DNA of 64,000 nt from an uncultured Bacteroides sp. (GTDB taxonomy: Bacteria > Bacteroidota > Bacteroidia > Bacteroidales > Bacteroidaceae), in the NCBI GenBank assembly GCA_900552645.1, contig USAN01000003.1, positions 124,001 to 188,000 on the forward strand. Reading direction: 5' to 3'. How positions within the stretch are numbered: the first letter of the stretch is position 1; the number at the start of each line of letters is the position of its first letter. Shown here one piece after another: positions 34,943 through 43,383 of the stretch. The position numbers and the translations under genes are program-made. The notes beneath the pieces were generated by a model. The model saw only the letters and a program-made list of their open reading frames with translations, had not been told where the DNA came from and did not search any database.

Positions 34943-37321
34943 ATGAAGGAAATTATTCATATAGTAATGAAAAGGTTGATTGCATTCTCGAAAATGTTTT
35001 TTAATAAAAGTAAAAAAATCATTGCTGCATATCATAATTGCTACAAGAATGCTACATGGTACAAAAAGATACTTATAGTAGGCGCTACTGCAATATCTGC
35101 ATTCATAATAGTGCTGATGCTTATAGACATGAACTTCCTTTTCTTGTTCGGAAAATCGCCCAGCATGTTCAATATAAAGGATCCTATGCAGAGCGTTGCA
35201 TCCGAAATATATAGTGCAGATGGCAAGATGATAGGAAAATACTACTCGGAAAACCGAACTCCTGTAACATACGAAGAGATTTCTCCACTACTTGTTCAAA
35301 CACTGATAAGTACCGAAGATGAACGCTTCTACAAGCATTTTGGAATTGACTTTGAAGGTGTTTTTGCAGCTGCCAAGGATTATGTGGCACATGGCGATGC
35401 CAGAGGTGCAAGTACAATAACCCAACAGTTGGTAAAGAATTTGTTTAAGGTAAGATCACAGTATTCTACCGGATTATTAGGAAAGATTCCTGGAGTAAAA
35501 CTACTTATAATGAAAGCTAAGGAGTGGATTACGGCGGTAAAAATTGAATGTATGTACAGTAAAAAAGATATTCTTACCATGTACTTCAATACGGTAGATT
35601 TCGGAAGTAACACTTATGGAATAAAAACTGCCTGTCATACATATTTCAATACAGATCCTAAAGATATTACTATAGGTCAGGCAGCTGTACTTATAGGTTT
35701 GCTTAAAGCGACTACTTATTATAATCCGAAACTTAATCCGGAAAATAGTCTTGCAAGAAGAAACGTGGTTCTTGGAAAACTGAAAGAACATCATATACTT
35801 TCTAAAGAACAGTATATAAGTGAGTGTGCTAAGCCCATTGTTTTGAATTATCGTACAGAGAGCAACAATGAGGGACTTGCACTTTACTTTAGAGGCGCAG
35901 TAGCTGCTTATCTTAAGGATTGGTGCAAAGAAAACAATTATGATCTTTATACCGACGGACTTAAGATATTCACTACTCTTGACAGTCGTATGCAGAAATA
36001 TGCCGAAGAATCTGTAGATAAGCAAATGCAGAATGTGCAGAGAAACTTTAACGGACACTGGGGAAAGGAAGCACCATGGCGCGACAAGCAAGGAAAGGAA
36101 ATTCCTAATTTTATAGAAGATATAGCAACAAGAACATCGGCATACAAGTATCTTGCAAAGAAATATGATAACAATGAGGATTCTGTTACATGGTATCTTA
36201 ACAAACCTCACACTTGTAAGATATTCGACTATAAGAAGGGAGTGAAAGATACTATTTTTAGTACTATGGACTCTATAAGATACATGGAACGATTCATGCA
36301 CTGTGGCTTTGTTGCACTCGAACCACAAACTGGAGAAGTTAAAGCATGGGTAGGCGATATAAACTTCGATTGCTGGAAATATGACAAGGTTCTATCTAAA
36401 AGACAGCCCGGATCTACGTTCAAACTATTTGTATATACAGAGGCTATGAACCAGGGAATGTCGCCATGCGACATGAGAGTAGACCAGAATATACCATGGG
36501 AAGTAATGGATAAAGGCGAGAAAAAGATGTGGAATCCTCATAATGCAAATGGTGGATGCACATATGACACAATGTCGCTAAAAATTGCATTTGCTCAATC
36601 CGTAAATACTATCGCTGCAAATCTTGCACACGAGGTAGGAATAGAGAATATTATAAACACGGCATCTGCAATGGGTATAAAAACCAAGCTTATAAATGCT
36701 CCTGCACTTAGCCTTGGAGCATCGGATGTTTCGCTGCTTGAGCTGGTATCTTCTTATGGAACAGTAATGAACGACGGAATAGCCATATCGCCAATATTGG
36801 TTACTCGCATAGAAGATCGCAACGGGAACGTACTTTATACTTCAAACAAAGACAACAAAGAGGCTATTCCTTACGAAAGTGCTTTTCTTATGCAGCAGAT
36901 GCTTAGAGGAGGACTTACCGAAAGAGGAGGAACGTCGCAAGCGTTATGGAGTTTCAATATATTCAACTCGGGTGCTGAATTTGGAGGCAAAACGGGTACA
37001 TCTTCAAATCACTCGGATGCTTGGTTCGTAGGCGTTACTCCTAATCTTGTAGCAGGAGCATGGGTTGGTGGTGAATATAGAAGCATACATTTCAGAAATG
37101 GACAGCTAGGACAAGGCAGTCGTACAGCACTCCCTGTTTTTGGTTATTTCATGGAGAAAGTACTAGCCGACAAGAAATTTAGTAAATATTGTACTAAGTT
37201 TAAGCAGCCTTCATACAAACTTACCAGAAACTATAATTGTAGTGATTATATTCCTCATATAAAGGACACTGACTCTATTGCAGTAGAACCTATTGATTCA
37301 TTATTGAATTTTGAAGAGTAA
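34943..37321 (+). CDS. Bifunctional penicillin-binding protein 1A
   Basis: Inner-membrane peptidoglycan polymerase and cross-linking enzyme. A basic cytosolic tail and one transmembrane helix (about 42-68) are followed by GT51 with ISTEDERFYKHFG (catalytic Glu125) and GASTITQQLVKN. The transpeptidase domain has QPGSTFKLF (Ser491-x-x-Lys494), SVNT (SxN box) and KTGTSS (Lys683). At 792 residues it is complete. ATG 34967 (MKRLIAF) is an alternative start. It lies 26 bp after nudC. Confidence 0.94.
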   Translation: MKEIIHIVMKRLIAFSKMFFNKSKKIIAAYHNCYKNATWYKKILIVGATAISAFIIVLMLIDMNFLFLFGKSPSMFNIKDPMQSVASEIYSADGKMIGKYYSENRTPVTYEEISPLLVQTLISTEDERFYKHFGIDFEGVFAAAKDYVAHGDARGASTITQQLVKNLFKVRSQYSTGLLGKIPGVKLLIMKAKEWITAVKIECMYSKKDILTMYFNTVDFGSNTYGIKTACHTYFNTDPKDITIGQAAVLIGLLKATTYYNPKLNPENSLARRNVVLGKLKEHHILSKEQYISECAKPIVLNYRTESNNEGLALYFRGAVAAYLKDWCKENNYDLYTDGLKIFTTLDSRMQKYAEESVDKQMQNVQRNFNGHWGKEAPWRDKQGKEIPNFIEDIATRTSAYKYLAKKYDNNEDSVTWYLNKPHTCKIFDYKKGVKDTIFSTMDSIRYMERFMHCGFVALEPQTGEVKAWVGDINFDCWKYDKVLSKRQPGSTFKLFVYTEAMNQGMSPCDMRVDQNIPWEVMDKGEKKMWNPHNANGGCTYDTMSLKIAFAQSVNTIAANLAHEVGIENIINTASAMGIKTKLINAPALSLGASDVSLLELVSSYGTVMNDGIAISPILVTRIEDRNGNVLYTSNKDNKEAIPYESAFLMQQMLRGGLTERGGTSQALWSFNIFNSGAEFGGKTGTSSNHSDAWFVGVTPNLVAGAWVGGEYRSIHFRNGQLGQGSRTALPVFGYFMEKVLADKKFSKYCTKFKQPSYKLTRNYNCSDYIPHIKDTDSIAVEPIDSLLNFEE

Positions 37322-37339
37322 AATTACATAATAAATGTA

Positions 37340-37348
37340 TATTTTTGC
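37340..37348 (+). promoter_or_regulatory. Possible -7 element immediately before the AspT/YidE gene
   Basis: TATTTTTGC ends 3 bases before the ATG at 37352. If used, the transcript would start at or just after the start codon, so it may be accidental or give a near-leaderless message. Confidence 0.3.
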
Positions 37349-37351
37349 ACC

Positions 37352-39013
37352 ATGGAATGGTTGAATAGCTTATTTTTTGAACACACTCCGCTACAGGCGG
37401 TAGTTATACTTTCTCTTATTACAGCAATAGGTTTAGGTTTAGGTAAAATTCATATTTTAGGTATCTCACTAGGAGTTACATTCGTTTTCTTTACAGGTAT
37501 TCTGGCAGGACATTTGGGGTTGTCAATAGACCCTAATATGTTAAGTTATGCCGAAAGCTTTGGATTGGTTCTATTCGTATATGAACTTGGACTGCAGGTT
37601 GGTCCGGGTTTCTTTAGTTCTTTTCGAAAAGGTGGAGTACAACTTAATATTCTGGGACTAAGCGTAGTTATACTTGGTACTATAATGGCTATAGTACTAA
37701 GCAAATTAGTTGATATACCTATGAGTAATATGGTAGGGATTCTTTGTGGAGCTACTACTAATACCCCTGCCCTTGGTGCGGCACAACAGACATTATCTCA
37801 GCTTGGTGAATCCTCCAACGGAGCTGCCTTAAGTTGTGCGGTGACTTATCCTTTAGGTGTAGTTGGGGTGATAATAGCCATCTTATTCATTAGAAAACTA
37901 TTTGTACGACCTAACGATATCATTTCTACAGATTCTGATGAGGATAATCAAACTTACATTGCTACTTTCAAAGTTCATAATCCAGCCATTTTCGACAAAA
38001 GCATAAAGGATGTAGCAAAACTTTCATACCCTAAATTTGTAATATCAAGACTATGGCGTGACGAGAAGGTGACAATTCCTACTTCGGAAAAAATACTGAA
38101 GGCAGATGACAGACTGTTGATCATTACTAGTGAAAAGGATGTTCCTGCACTTACAATACTTTTTGGAGAACTTGAAAAAGAGGATTGGAATAATAAAGAT
38201 ATTGATTGGAATGCAATAGATAGTCAGCTTATATCGAAACATATTATTATAAGTCGTCCCGAAATAAATGGAAAAAAACTTGGATCTCTTAGATTGCGCA
38301 ACAATTATGGCATAAATATAAGTCGTGTAATGAGAAGTGGAGTACAGTTACTGGCTACCCCCGAACTTGTACTACAGTTTGGCGACCGACTTGCCGTAGT
38401 AGGCGAAGCCGATGCTATAGGAAAAGTTGAGAAGATTCTGGGAAATACGATAAAAACCTTGAAAGACCCTAATCTTGCATCTATATTCATAGGAATAGTA
38501 TTGGGGCTGATTGTAGGTTCAATTCCTATATCCTTTCCTGGAATAAGTTCACCTGTTAAACTTGGACTGGCCGGCGGACCTATTATAATTGGTATTCTTA
38601 TAGGATGCTTCGGACCAAGATTTCATTTAGTAACTTACACAACAAGAAGTGCAAATCTAATGCTTAGAGGCATTGGACTTTCACTTTACCTAGCATGTTT
38701 AGGACTTGATTCCGGTACTCACTTCTTCTCGACAGTAATGCGCCCTGAAGGAGCAGTATGGATAGGCATAGGTTTTATACTTACTTTCATTCCTGTTATA
38801 ATAGTAGGACTTATAGCATTGAGAATATTAAGAATAGATTTTGGAAGTATATGTGGTATGCTATGCGGAAGTATGGCCAATCCAATGGCGCTAAACTATG
38901 CAAACGACAGTATTCCAGGTGACAATCCTGCGGTATGCTATGCTACTGTTTATCCTCTTGCAATGTTTACACGTGTAATTATTGCACAACTTATATTACT
39001 GATATTCCTATAA
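37352..39013 (+). CDS. AspT/YidE family putative transporter with two RCK_C domains
   Basis: Inner-membrane protein of 553 residues. Hydrophobic helices at both ends (about 1-185 and 375-553) carry paired repeat motifs (CGATTNTPALGAA and CGSMANPMALNYA, the aspartate:alanine exchanger duplication). A cytosolic middle holds two TrkA-C/RCK_C domains (about 200-290 and 295-370). Homologues exchange amino acids or other anions. The substrate here is unknown. It begins 30 bp after the PBP1A gene and is followed by a double hairpin. Confidence 0.88.
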   Translation: MEWLNSLFFEHTPLQAVVILSLITAIGLGLGKIHILGISLGVTFVFFTGILAGHLGLSIDPNMLSYAESFGLVLFVYELGLQVGPGFFSSFRKGGVQLNILGLSVVILGTIMAIVLSKLVDIPMSNMVGILCGATTNTPALGAAQQTLSQLGESSNGAALSCAVTYPLGVVGVIIAILFIRKLFVRPNDIISTDSDEDNQTYIATFKVHNPAIFDKSIKDVAKLSYPKFVISRLWRDEKVTIPTSEKILKADDRLLIITSEKDVPALTILFGELEKEDWNNKDIDWNAIDSQLISKHIIISRPEINGKKLGSLRLRNNYGINISRVMRSGVQLLATPELVLQFGDRLAVVGEADAIGKVEKILGNTIKTLKDPNLASIFIGIVLGLIVGSIPISFPGISSPVKLGLAGGPIIIGILIGCFGPRFHLVTYTTRSANLMLRGIGLSLYLACLGLDSGTHFFSTVMRPEGAVWIGIGFILTFIPVIIVGLIALRILRIDFGSICGMLCGSMANPMALNYANDSIPGDNPAVCYATVYPLAMFTRVIIAQLILLIFL

Positions 39014-39126
39014 TGAAGTAGTAAGAGTATTATTATACAAGCAAACTATTGCCTACAAATTAAATATTACATAGTATTAATACTCTTAAGTATGTAAGAT
39101 AAAACAGTCGAATAATATTCAACAAG

Positions 39127-39179
39127 AAGAGTGCTGTATGATTACGATATAATTAATCGTCTTATCATACAGCACTCTT
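39127..39179. terminator. Bidirectional terminator between transporter and panD
   Basis: The 16-bp outer arms AAGAGTGCTGTATGAT and ATCATACAGCACTCTT (39127-39142, 39164-39179) are perfect. A nested ACGAT/ATCGT stem lies inside. A weaker hairpin (about 39028-39085) precedes it. Confidence 0.75.
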
Positions 39180-39226
39180 TATTACTAAAAAGGAGCTACT
39201 CTCCTATTATTCATCTATACAGAATA

Positions 39227-39577
39227 TTATAGTATCTTATTTGTCATTGCATCTGGAAATACAACTGTAGGCTTAAAAGTCTTAGCCTCTTCAAAATCCA
39301 TAAGAGCATACGACATTATAATTATAATATCACCTACCTGTACTTTTCTTGCAGCTGCACCATTAAGACAAATAGCTCCGGTTCTTCTTTCACCTTTAAT
39401 AATGTAAGTTTCAAATCTCTCGCCATTATTATTGTCTACAATTGCAACTTTCTCGCCTGCTATCATATTTGCTGCATCCATTAAATCTTCATCTATAGTA
39501 ATGCTGCCCATATAATTAAGATTTGCCTCGGTAACTTTTACACAATGAAGCTTTGATTTCAACACTTCGATCATCAT
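39227..39577 (-). CDS. panD: Aspartate 1-decarboxylase proenzyme
   Basis: Makes beta-alanine for pantothenate. It is a self-processing pyruvoyl enzyme. The cleavage site is Gly24-Ser25 in NYMGSITID, aligned with the E. coli site when the first of two Met codons is used. Later motifs TGAICLNGAAARKVQVGDIIIIMSY are typical. At 116 residues it is slightly short but complete. It follows panC by 11 bp. Confidence 0.96.
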   Translation of the reverse strand: MMIEVLKSKLHCVKVTEANLNYMGSITIDEDLMDAANMIAGEKVAIVDNNNGERFETYIIKGERRTGAICLNGAAARKVQVGDIIIIMSYALMDFEEAKTFKPTVVFPDAMTNKIL

Positions 39578-39588
39578 AATACTAAAAT

Positions 39589-40431
39589 TTATTTATACTT
39601 TATATTATCAATAAGGCGAACATCACCACAAAATACGGTAATGCAACCTACTATATATTGTGAGTTATCCCAATCGTTCACATTCTGCAATGTCTTGCCG
39701 TCAACAATTTCAAAATACTCCAATTCAAGGCCTTCGGAATTTGCTATAGCACTTTCTACAAAGTTCTTAGTCTCTAACAGAGAGTGTGTTTTTGAATACT
39801 CAACGCTAGAAAAAAGAGTCTTTGAAATATTAAGCGCATGCTCTCTCTCCTCTTCCGAAAGTCGGCTGTTTCGACTGCTTAATGCCAGTCCATCTTTTTC
39901 ACGAATTATTGGACAGCCAACGATCTGTAGCTTAAAGTCCATCTTATCTACCATTTCACGAATAATAGCCAGCTGCTGAAAATCCTTCTCGCCAAAATAT
40001 GCCTTATCCGGATTTACCATCATAAACAACTTGCTTACTATTTGACATACACCATTGAAGTGCCCGGGACGATATTTACCCTCCATAACAGTATCCAATG
40101 GCGCGAAACTAAATTGTCGTGTATCATCTTCAGGATAAATTTCGTCTACAGTAGGAGAAAAAACAATAGCTGCACCCTCCTTTTCAAGAAGTCTACAATC
40201 GGCCTCTAAAGTACGTGGATATTTTATAAGATCATTCTTGTCATTGAACTGTGTAGGATTGACAAATACACTTACAACCACAACATCATTTTCCGAAACC
40301 GCTCTCTTTACCAATGATGCATGCCCTTCATGCAGAGCACCCATAGTAGGTACCAAACCTATTGTCTTGTTACTACTACGTAAACTATTAAGTTCATCCT
40401 GCAGTTCCTTTATAGTATTAAATACTTTCAT
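39589..40431 (-). CDS. panC: Pantothenate synthetase
   Basis: Condenses pantoate with beta-alanine using ATP. The 280-residue protein has the nucleotidyl-transferase motif VPTMGALHEGHASLV, then FVNPTQFNDKNDL, GHFNGVCQIVSKLF and KDGLALSSRN. It is the first gene of panC-panD, so the beta-alanine source is made from the same transcript. A weak TTACTTTGC element lies on the minus strand about 50 bp upstream. Confidence 0.97.
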   Translation of the reverse strand: MKVFNTIKELQDELNSLRSSNKTIGLVPTMGALHEGHASLVKRAVSENDVVVVSVFVNPTQFNDKNDLIKYPRTLEADCRLLEKEGAAIVFSPTVDEIYPEDDTRQFSFAPLDTVMEGKYRPGHFNGVCQIVSKLFMMVNPDKAYFGEKDFQQLAIIREMVDKMDFKLQIVGCPIIREKDGLALSSRNSRLSEEEREHALNISKTLFSSVEYSKTHSLLETKNFVESAIANSEGLELEYFEIVDGKTLQNVNDWDNSQYIVGCITVFCGDVRLIDNIKYK

Positions 40432-40672
40432 TTCCTTAAAAATTAATCTATTTCATATTAGAAAACGGGTGCAAAGTAAGCTATAATTTATAATATAAAG
40501 AAGAAAATAAACTATAAGTTGATTCCTTAAATCAACTAGAACAATACATATTATTATTCTTTTAAAAATTATTAAACAATTTAAAATTTTCATATAACGC
40601 TATTAATCAGCAGATTAACAATTGATAAGGAATTATTAAATTACATTCCTTGTCCTTCTCATTATTTTTTTT

Positions 40673-40681
40673 TATATCTTT
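40673..40681 (+). promoter_or_regulatory. -7 region before the glycogen-synthase-like gene
   Basis: ATATCTTTGCA around this position contains TATCTTTG, about 28 bp before the ATG pair at 40709/40712. Confidence 0.6.
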
Positions 40682-40708
40682 GCAAAACATTTATGAGCAA
40701 TAAAAAAT

Positions 40709-41533
40709 ATGATGGCAAATAAAGTTTTATTTATTACACAAGAGATTACCCCTTACGTTTCAGAATCAGAAATGGCAAACACAGGAAGATATCTTCCACA
40801 GGCTATCCAAGAGAGAGGCAGAGAAATTAGAACTTTTATGCCAAAGTGGGGAAATGTAAACGAACGAAGAAATCAACTTCACGAGGTTATTCGCCTATCA
40901 GGAATGAACCTTATTATTGACGATACCGACCATCCTTTAATTATTAAAGTAGCTTCTATTCAATCTGCACGCATGCAGGTATACTTTATTGATAACGATG
41001 ACTATTTCCAACACAGACAGATGACTTGTGATGAAGATGGAAACGAATATAAGGATAATGAAGAAAGAGCTATTTTCTATGCACGTGGTGTGTTAGAGAC
41101 AGTTAAGAAACTTCGTTGGTGTCCGGATATAATTCACTGTCAAGGCTGGATGAGTGCATTTGTGCCCTTATTTATCAAGAAAGCATATCAGGATGAACCA
41201 TCGTTCAGAGATTCTAAAATAATATTCTCTGTATTCAATGATGAATTCAAAAGTAATTTCTCGGATAATTTAAGTGACAAGCTCTTATTGAAAGGTATAA
41301 AAAAAACGGATATAGACGATTTTATATCTACCCCTATAACTCACGAAGAATTATATAAACTTGCTATTTCTTATTCTGACGGTGTTATTCAAAACAGCGA
41401 AACAGTAAATGAAAACATTATAAAGCATGCGCGTGAAATAGGAATTCCTGTTTTAGATTATAAATCTGGCGATGAATATAAAGATGCTTTCAATGCATTT
41501 TATGATGAAGTATGGTCATTTAACAAAGAATAA
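40709..41533 (+). CDS. Glycogen/starch synthase N-terminal-domain protein (GT5-like)
   Basis: A 274-residue protein resembling only the N-terminal Rossmann domain of glycogen synthase: MANKVLFITQEITPYVSESEMANTGRYLP corresponds to the start of GT5 enzymes, and DIIHCQGWMSAFVPLF to the DWH region. The C-terminal ADP-glucose-binding domain is absent, and no frameshift is seen before the stop. A short form like this is known in Bacteroidota, so it is probably a genuine protein and not a truncation. Catalytic competence is doubtful. It lies 20 bp before the DUF4270 lipoprotein. Confidence 0.85.
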   Translation: MMANKVLFITQEITPYVSESEMANTGRYLPQAIQERGREIRTFMPKWGNVNERRNQLHEVIRLSGMNLIIDDTDHPLIIKVASIQSARMQVYFIDNDDYFQHRQMTCDEDGNEYKDNEERAIFYARGVLETVKKLRWCPDIIHCQGWMSAFVPLFIKKAYQDEPSFRDSKIIFSVFNDEFKSNFSDNLSDKLLLKGIKKTDIDDFISTPITHEELYKLAISYSDGVIQNSETVNENIIKHAREIGIPVLDYKSGDEYKDAFNAFYDEVWSFNKE

Positions 41534-41553
41534 ATTCTAACTATATTATCAAG

Positions 41554-42963
41554 ATGATAAGATTCAGATTCTTAAGTATATTTTTTATCATTGCTGCTTT
41601 ATGCAGTTGTGATGATACTACTCCTGACATAGGAGGTTCTACTATTCCAGGCGGTGATCATATTGATTCGAAAGCACAGGATTACAGTGTAACTACAAAT
41701 TCCATTCTAATGGACTCGGTATATGCACGTACAAGTACAGCGTATCTTGGAAGATATACAGATCCTGTTTTTGGTGAATTTACTGCCGATTTCATGGCAC
41801 AGTTTACTTGTTTGGATGATTTTAAATTTCCGGAACATCTTCAGGAAATAAGCGGTCTTAATCTATTCCTTCAATATGGTAGTTTTTATGGAGACTCTTT
41901 GGCGCTAATGAAAATGCAGATTGATACTCTAAACAGAGTAATACCCGAAGTATCATCGGCAAACTTCTATACGTCAATAAATCCAAGCCAATATATAGAC
42001 AAAAACGCAGCTCCTCTTATAACTCAAGGCTATTCGGCTGGTGGCCCATCGGTAGATACCATCTTTACAAGCAATGGAAGTAAGGTATACAACCAAACAA
42101 TAAAACTTCCAAAATCGTTGGGCGATTTCATGTATAAGAAATATACAGAAGACAAGAACAACTATAAGGACGCAGAAGCTTTCATTAAGAATGTATTGAA
42201 AGGTTTCTATGTACAATGTACAAGTGGAGACGGATCTGTTCTTTATATAGATAATCTTGATCTAAGAATTTCATTCAAATACCTTATAGAAAGTTCAAGT
42301 GGTAAGGTAGATTCATTAGTAACAGGATGGTCTGATTTTGCTGCAACTAAAGAGGTTATTCAGGCAAATCATTTCGAAAACTCTTCAAAACTTAAGGAGT
42401 TGGCCGATGATACCAGATGGACATATATCAAATCGCCTGCAGGAATAGCTACAGAAGTAACAATCCCTATGGAGGACATATATAATCAACATAAGAATGA
42501 CACTTTAAACTCGGCAAGTATAAGCTTTAAGAGATACAATGATGATAACATCGACATAAAATATAAGATGAGTGCTCCTAATAGCTTACTTATGCTAAGA
42601 AAGAAAGATTTATATTCATTCTTTGAAAACAACAAGATAGCAGACGGTAAGACATCATTCGTGACAAGTTATGGAGCTACAAATTCTATTGCTAACACTT
42701 ATAGCTATTCAAATATTGCCGAACTTATTACTTACTGTATTAATGAAAAAGAAAAGGGAATTGCAAGTGACCCTAACTGGTTAACAAAAAATCCTGATTG
42801 GAACAAAGTAGTTCTGGTTCCTGTTAAAGTAGAATACACAAGTGATTCGTATGGAAACAGCAGTATAATAAGCATAAAGAATTCTCTTGCAATGGAAAGC
42901 GTAAGATTAGTTGGCGGTAAAGACGATAAACTTACAATGAAAATATTATATACTAAATTCTAA
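41554..42963 (+). CDS. DUF4270 family lipoprotein
   Basis: Exported 469-residue protein with a lipobox (AALCSC, lipidation at Cys19) and the beginning of DUF4270 (DDTTPDIGGSTIP, then STAYLGRYTDPVFGEFTADF). It is probably anchored to the outer membrane, and its function is not known. In other Bacteroidales this family also follows the short glycogen-synthase-like gene, which lies 20 bp upstream here. It ends with a strong terminator. Confidence 0.85.
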   Translation: MIRFRFLSIFFIIAALCSCDDTTPDIGGSTIPGGDHIDSKAQDYSVTTNSILMDSVYARTSTAYLGRYTDPVFGEFTADFMAQFTCLDDFKFPEHLQEISGLNLFLQYGSFYGDSLALMKMQIDTLNRVIPEVSSANFYTSINPSQYIDKNAAPLITQGYSAGGPSVDTIFTSNGSKVYNQTIKLPKSLGDFMYKKYTEDKNNYKDAEAFIKNVLKGFYVQCTSGDGSVLYIDNLDLRISFKYLIESSSGKVDSLVTGWSDFAATKEVIQANHFENSSKLKELADDTRWTYIKSPAGIATEVTIPMEDIYNQHKNDTLNSASISFKRYNDDNIDIKYKMSAPNSLLMLRKKDLYSFFENNKIADGKTSFVTSYGATNSIANTYSYSNIAELITYCINEKEKGIASDPNWLTKNPDWNKVVLVPVKVEYTSDSYGNSSIISIKNSLAMESVRLVGGKDDKLTMKILYTKF

Positions 42964-42980
42964 TTATAATATATCAACAT

Positions 42981-43020
42981 AAAAATAGCCTGCCTAACAG
43001 AAGTTAAGCAGGCTATTTTT
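42981..43020 (+). terminator. Terminator after the DUF4270 gene
   Basis: The 13-bp arms AAAAATAGCCTGC and GCAGGCTATTTTT end in TTTTT. Confidence 0.85.
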
Positions 43021-43304
43021 ATATATTTATTTAAACGTCTCCTATATAAGAAGTTAAGCAACTAATTCTATTTATCTTTATTAAGAAGCTTTATTTCATA
43101 CTTTAAGTATATAATTATAATAACGTATGCATATGTTATAAAGTCCTTTCAAGACAATTATATAATAATAGATAACAGTAAATATTTATAAACTATAGTA
43201 AGAAATTTGATTAATATAGTAAAAATATAAAACGCTTCTTTATATACGTTTAATAGTATCTTTTTAAAATTCTATAATAAAATAATCATAGCTCTATTTA
43301 ATAA

Positions 43305-43342
43305 ATTACCCTCGTTGCAGGTTGAACTGCAACGAGGGTAAT
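43305..43342 (-). terminator. Hairpin after the phosphohexomutase gene
   Basis: A perfect 16-bp stem (ATTACCCTCGTTGCAG with its complement, 6-nt loop) lies 41 bp past the minus-strand stop. The following sequence is only moderately T-rich. Confidence 0.65.
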
Positions 43343-43383
43343 AATTATGTTTTTGGTATACTAATATACTACCATTTTATATA

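Larger units (their letters stand above)
42964..43383. other. Gene-free stretch with two terminators
   Basis: About 420 AT-rich bases lie between convergent genes. Apart from the hairpins at its two ends I see no ORF, promoter, repeat or structured RNA. Confidence 0.6.

Noticed and set aside
35501..36328. 275-residue minus-strand ORF opposite the PBP1A gene
   Set aside because: It is a long chance frame antisense to a conserved gene, rich in Ile/Phe/Cys/Ser as expected from codon shadowing.
40709..41533. Frameshifted glycogen synthase
   Set aside because: The downstream sequence is a separate lipoprotein gene with its own signal peptide. No C-terminal GT5 sequence remains in any frame.
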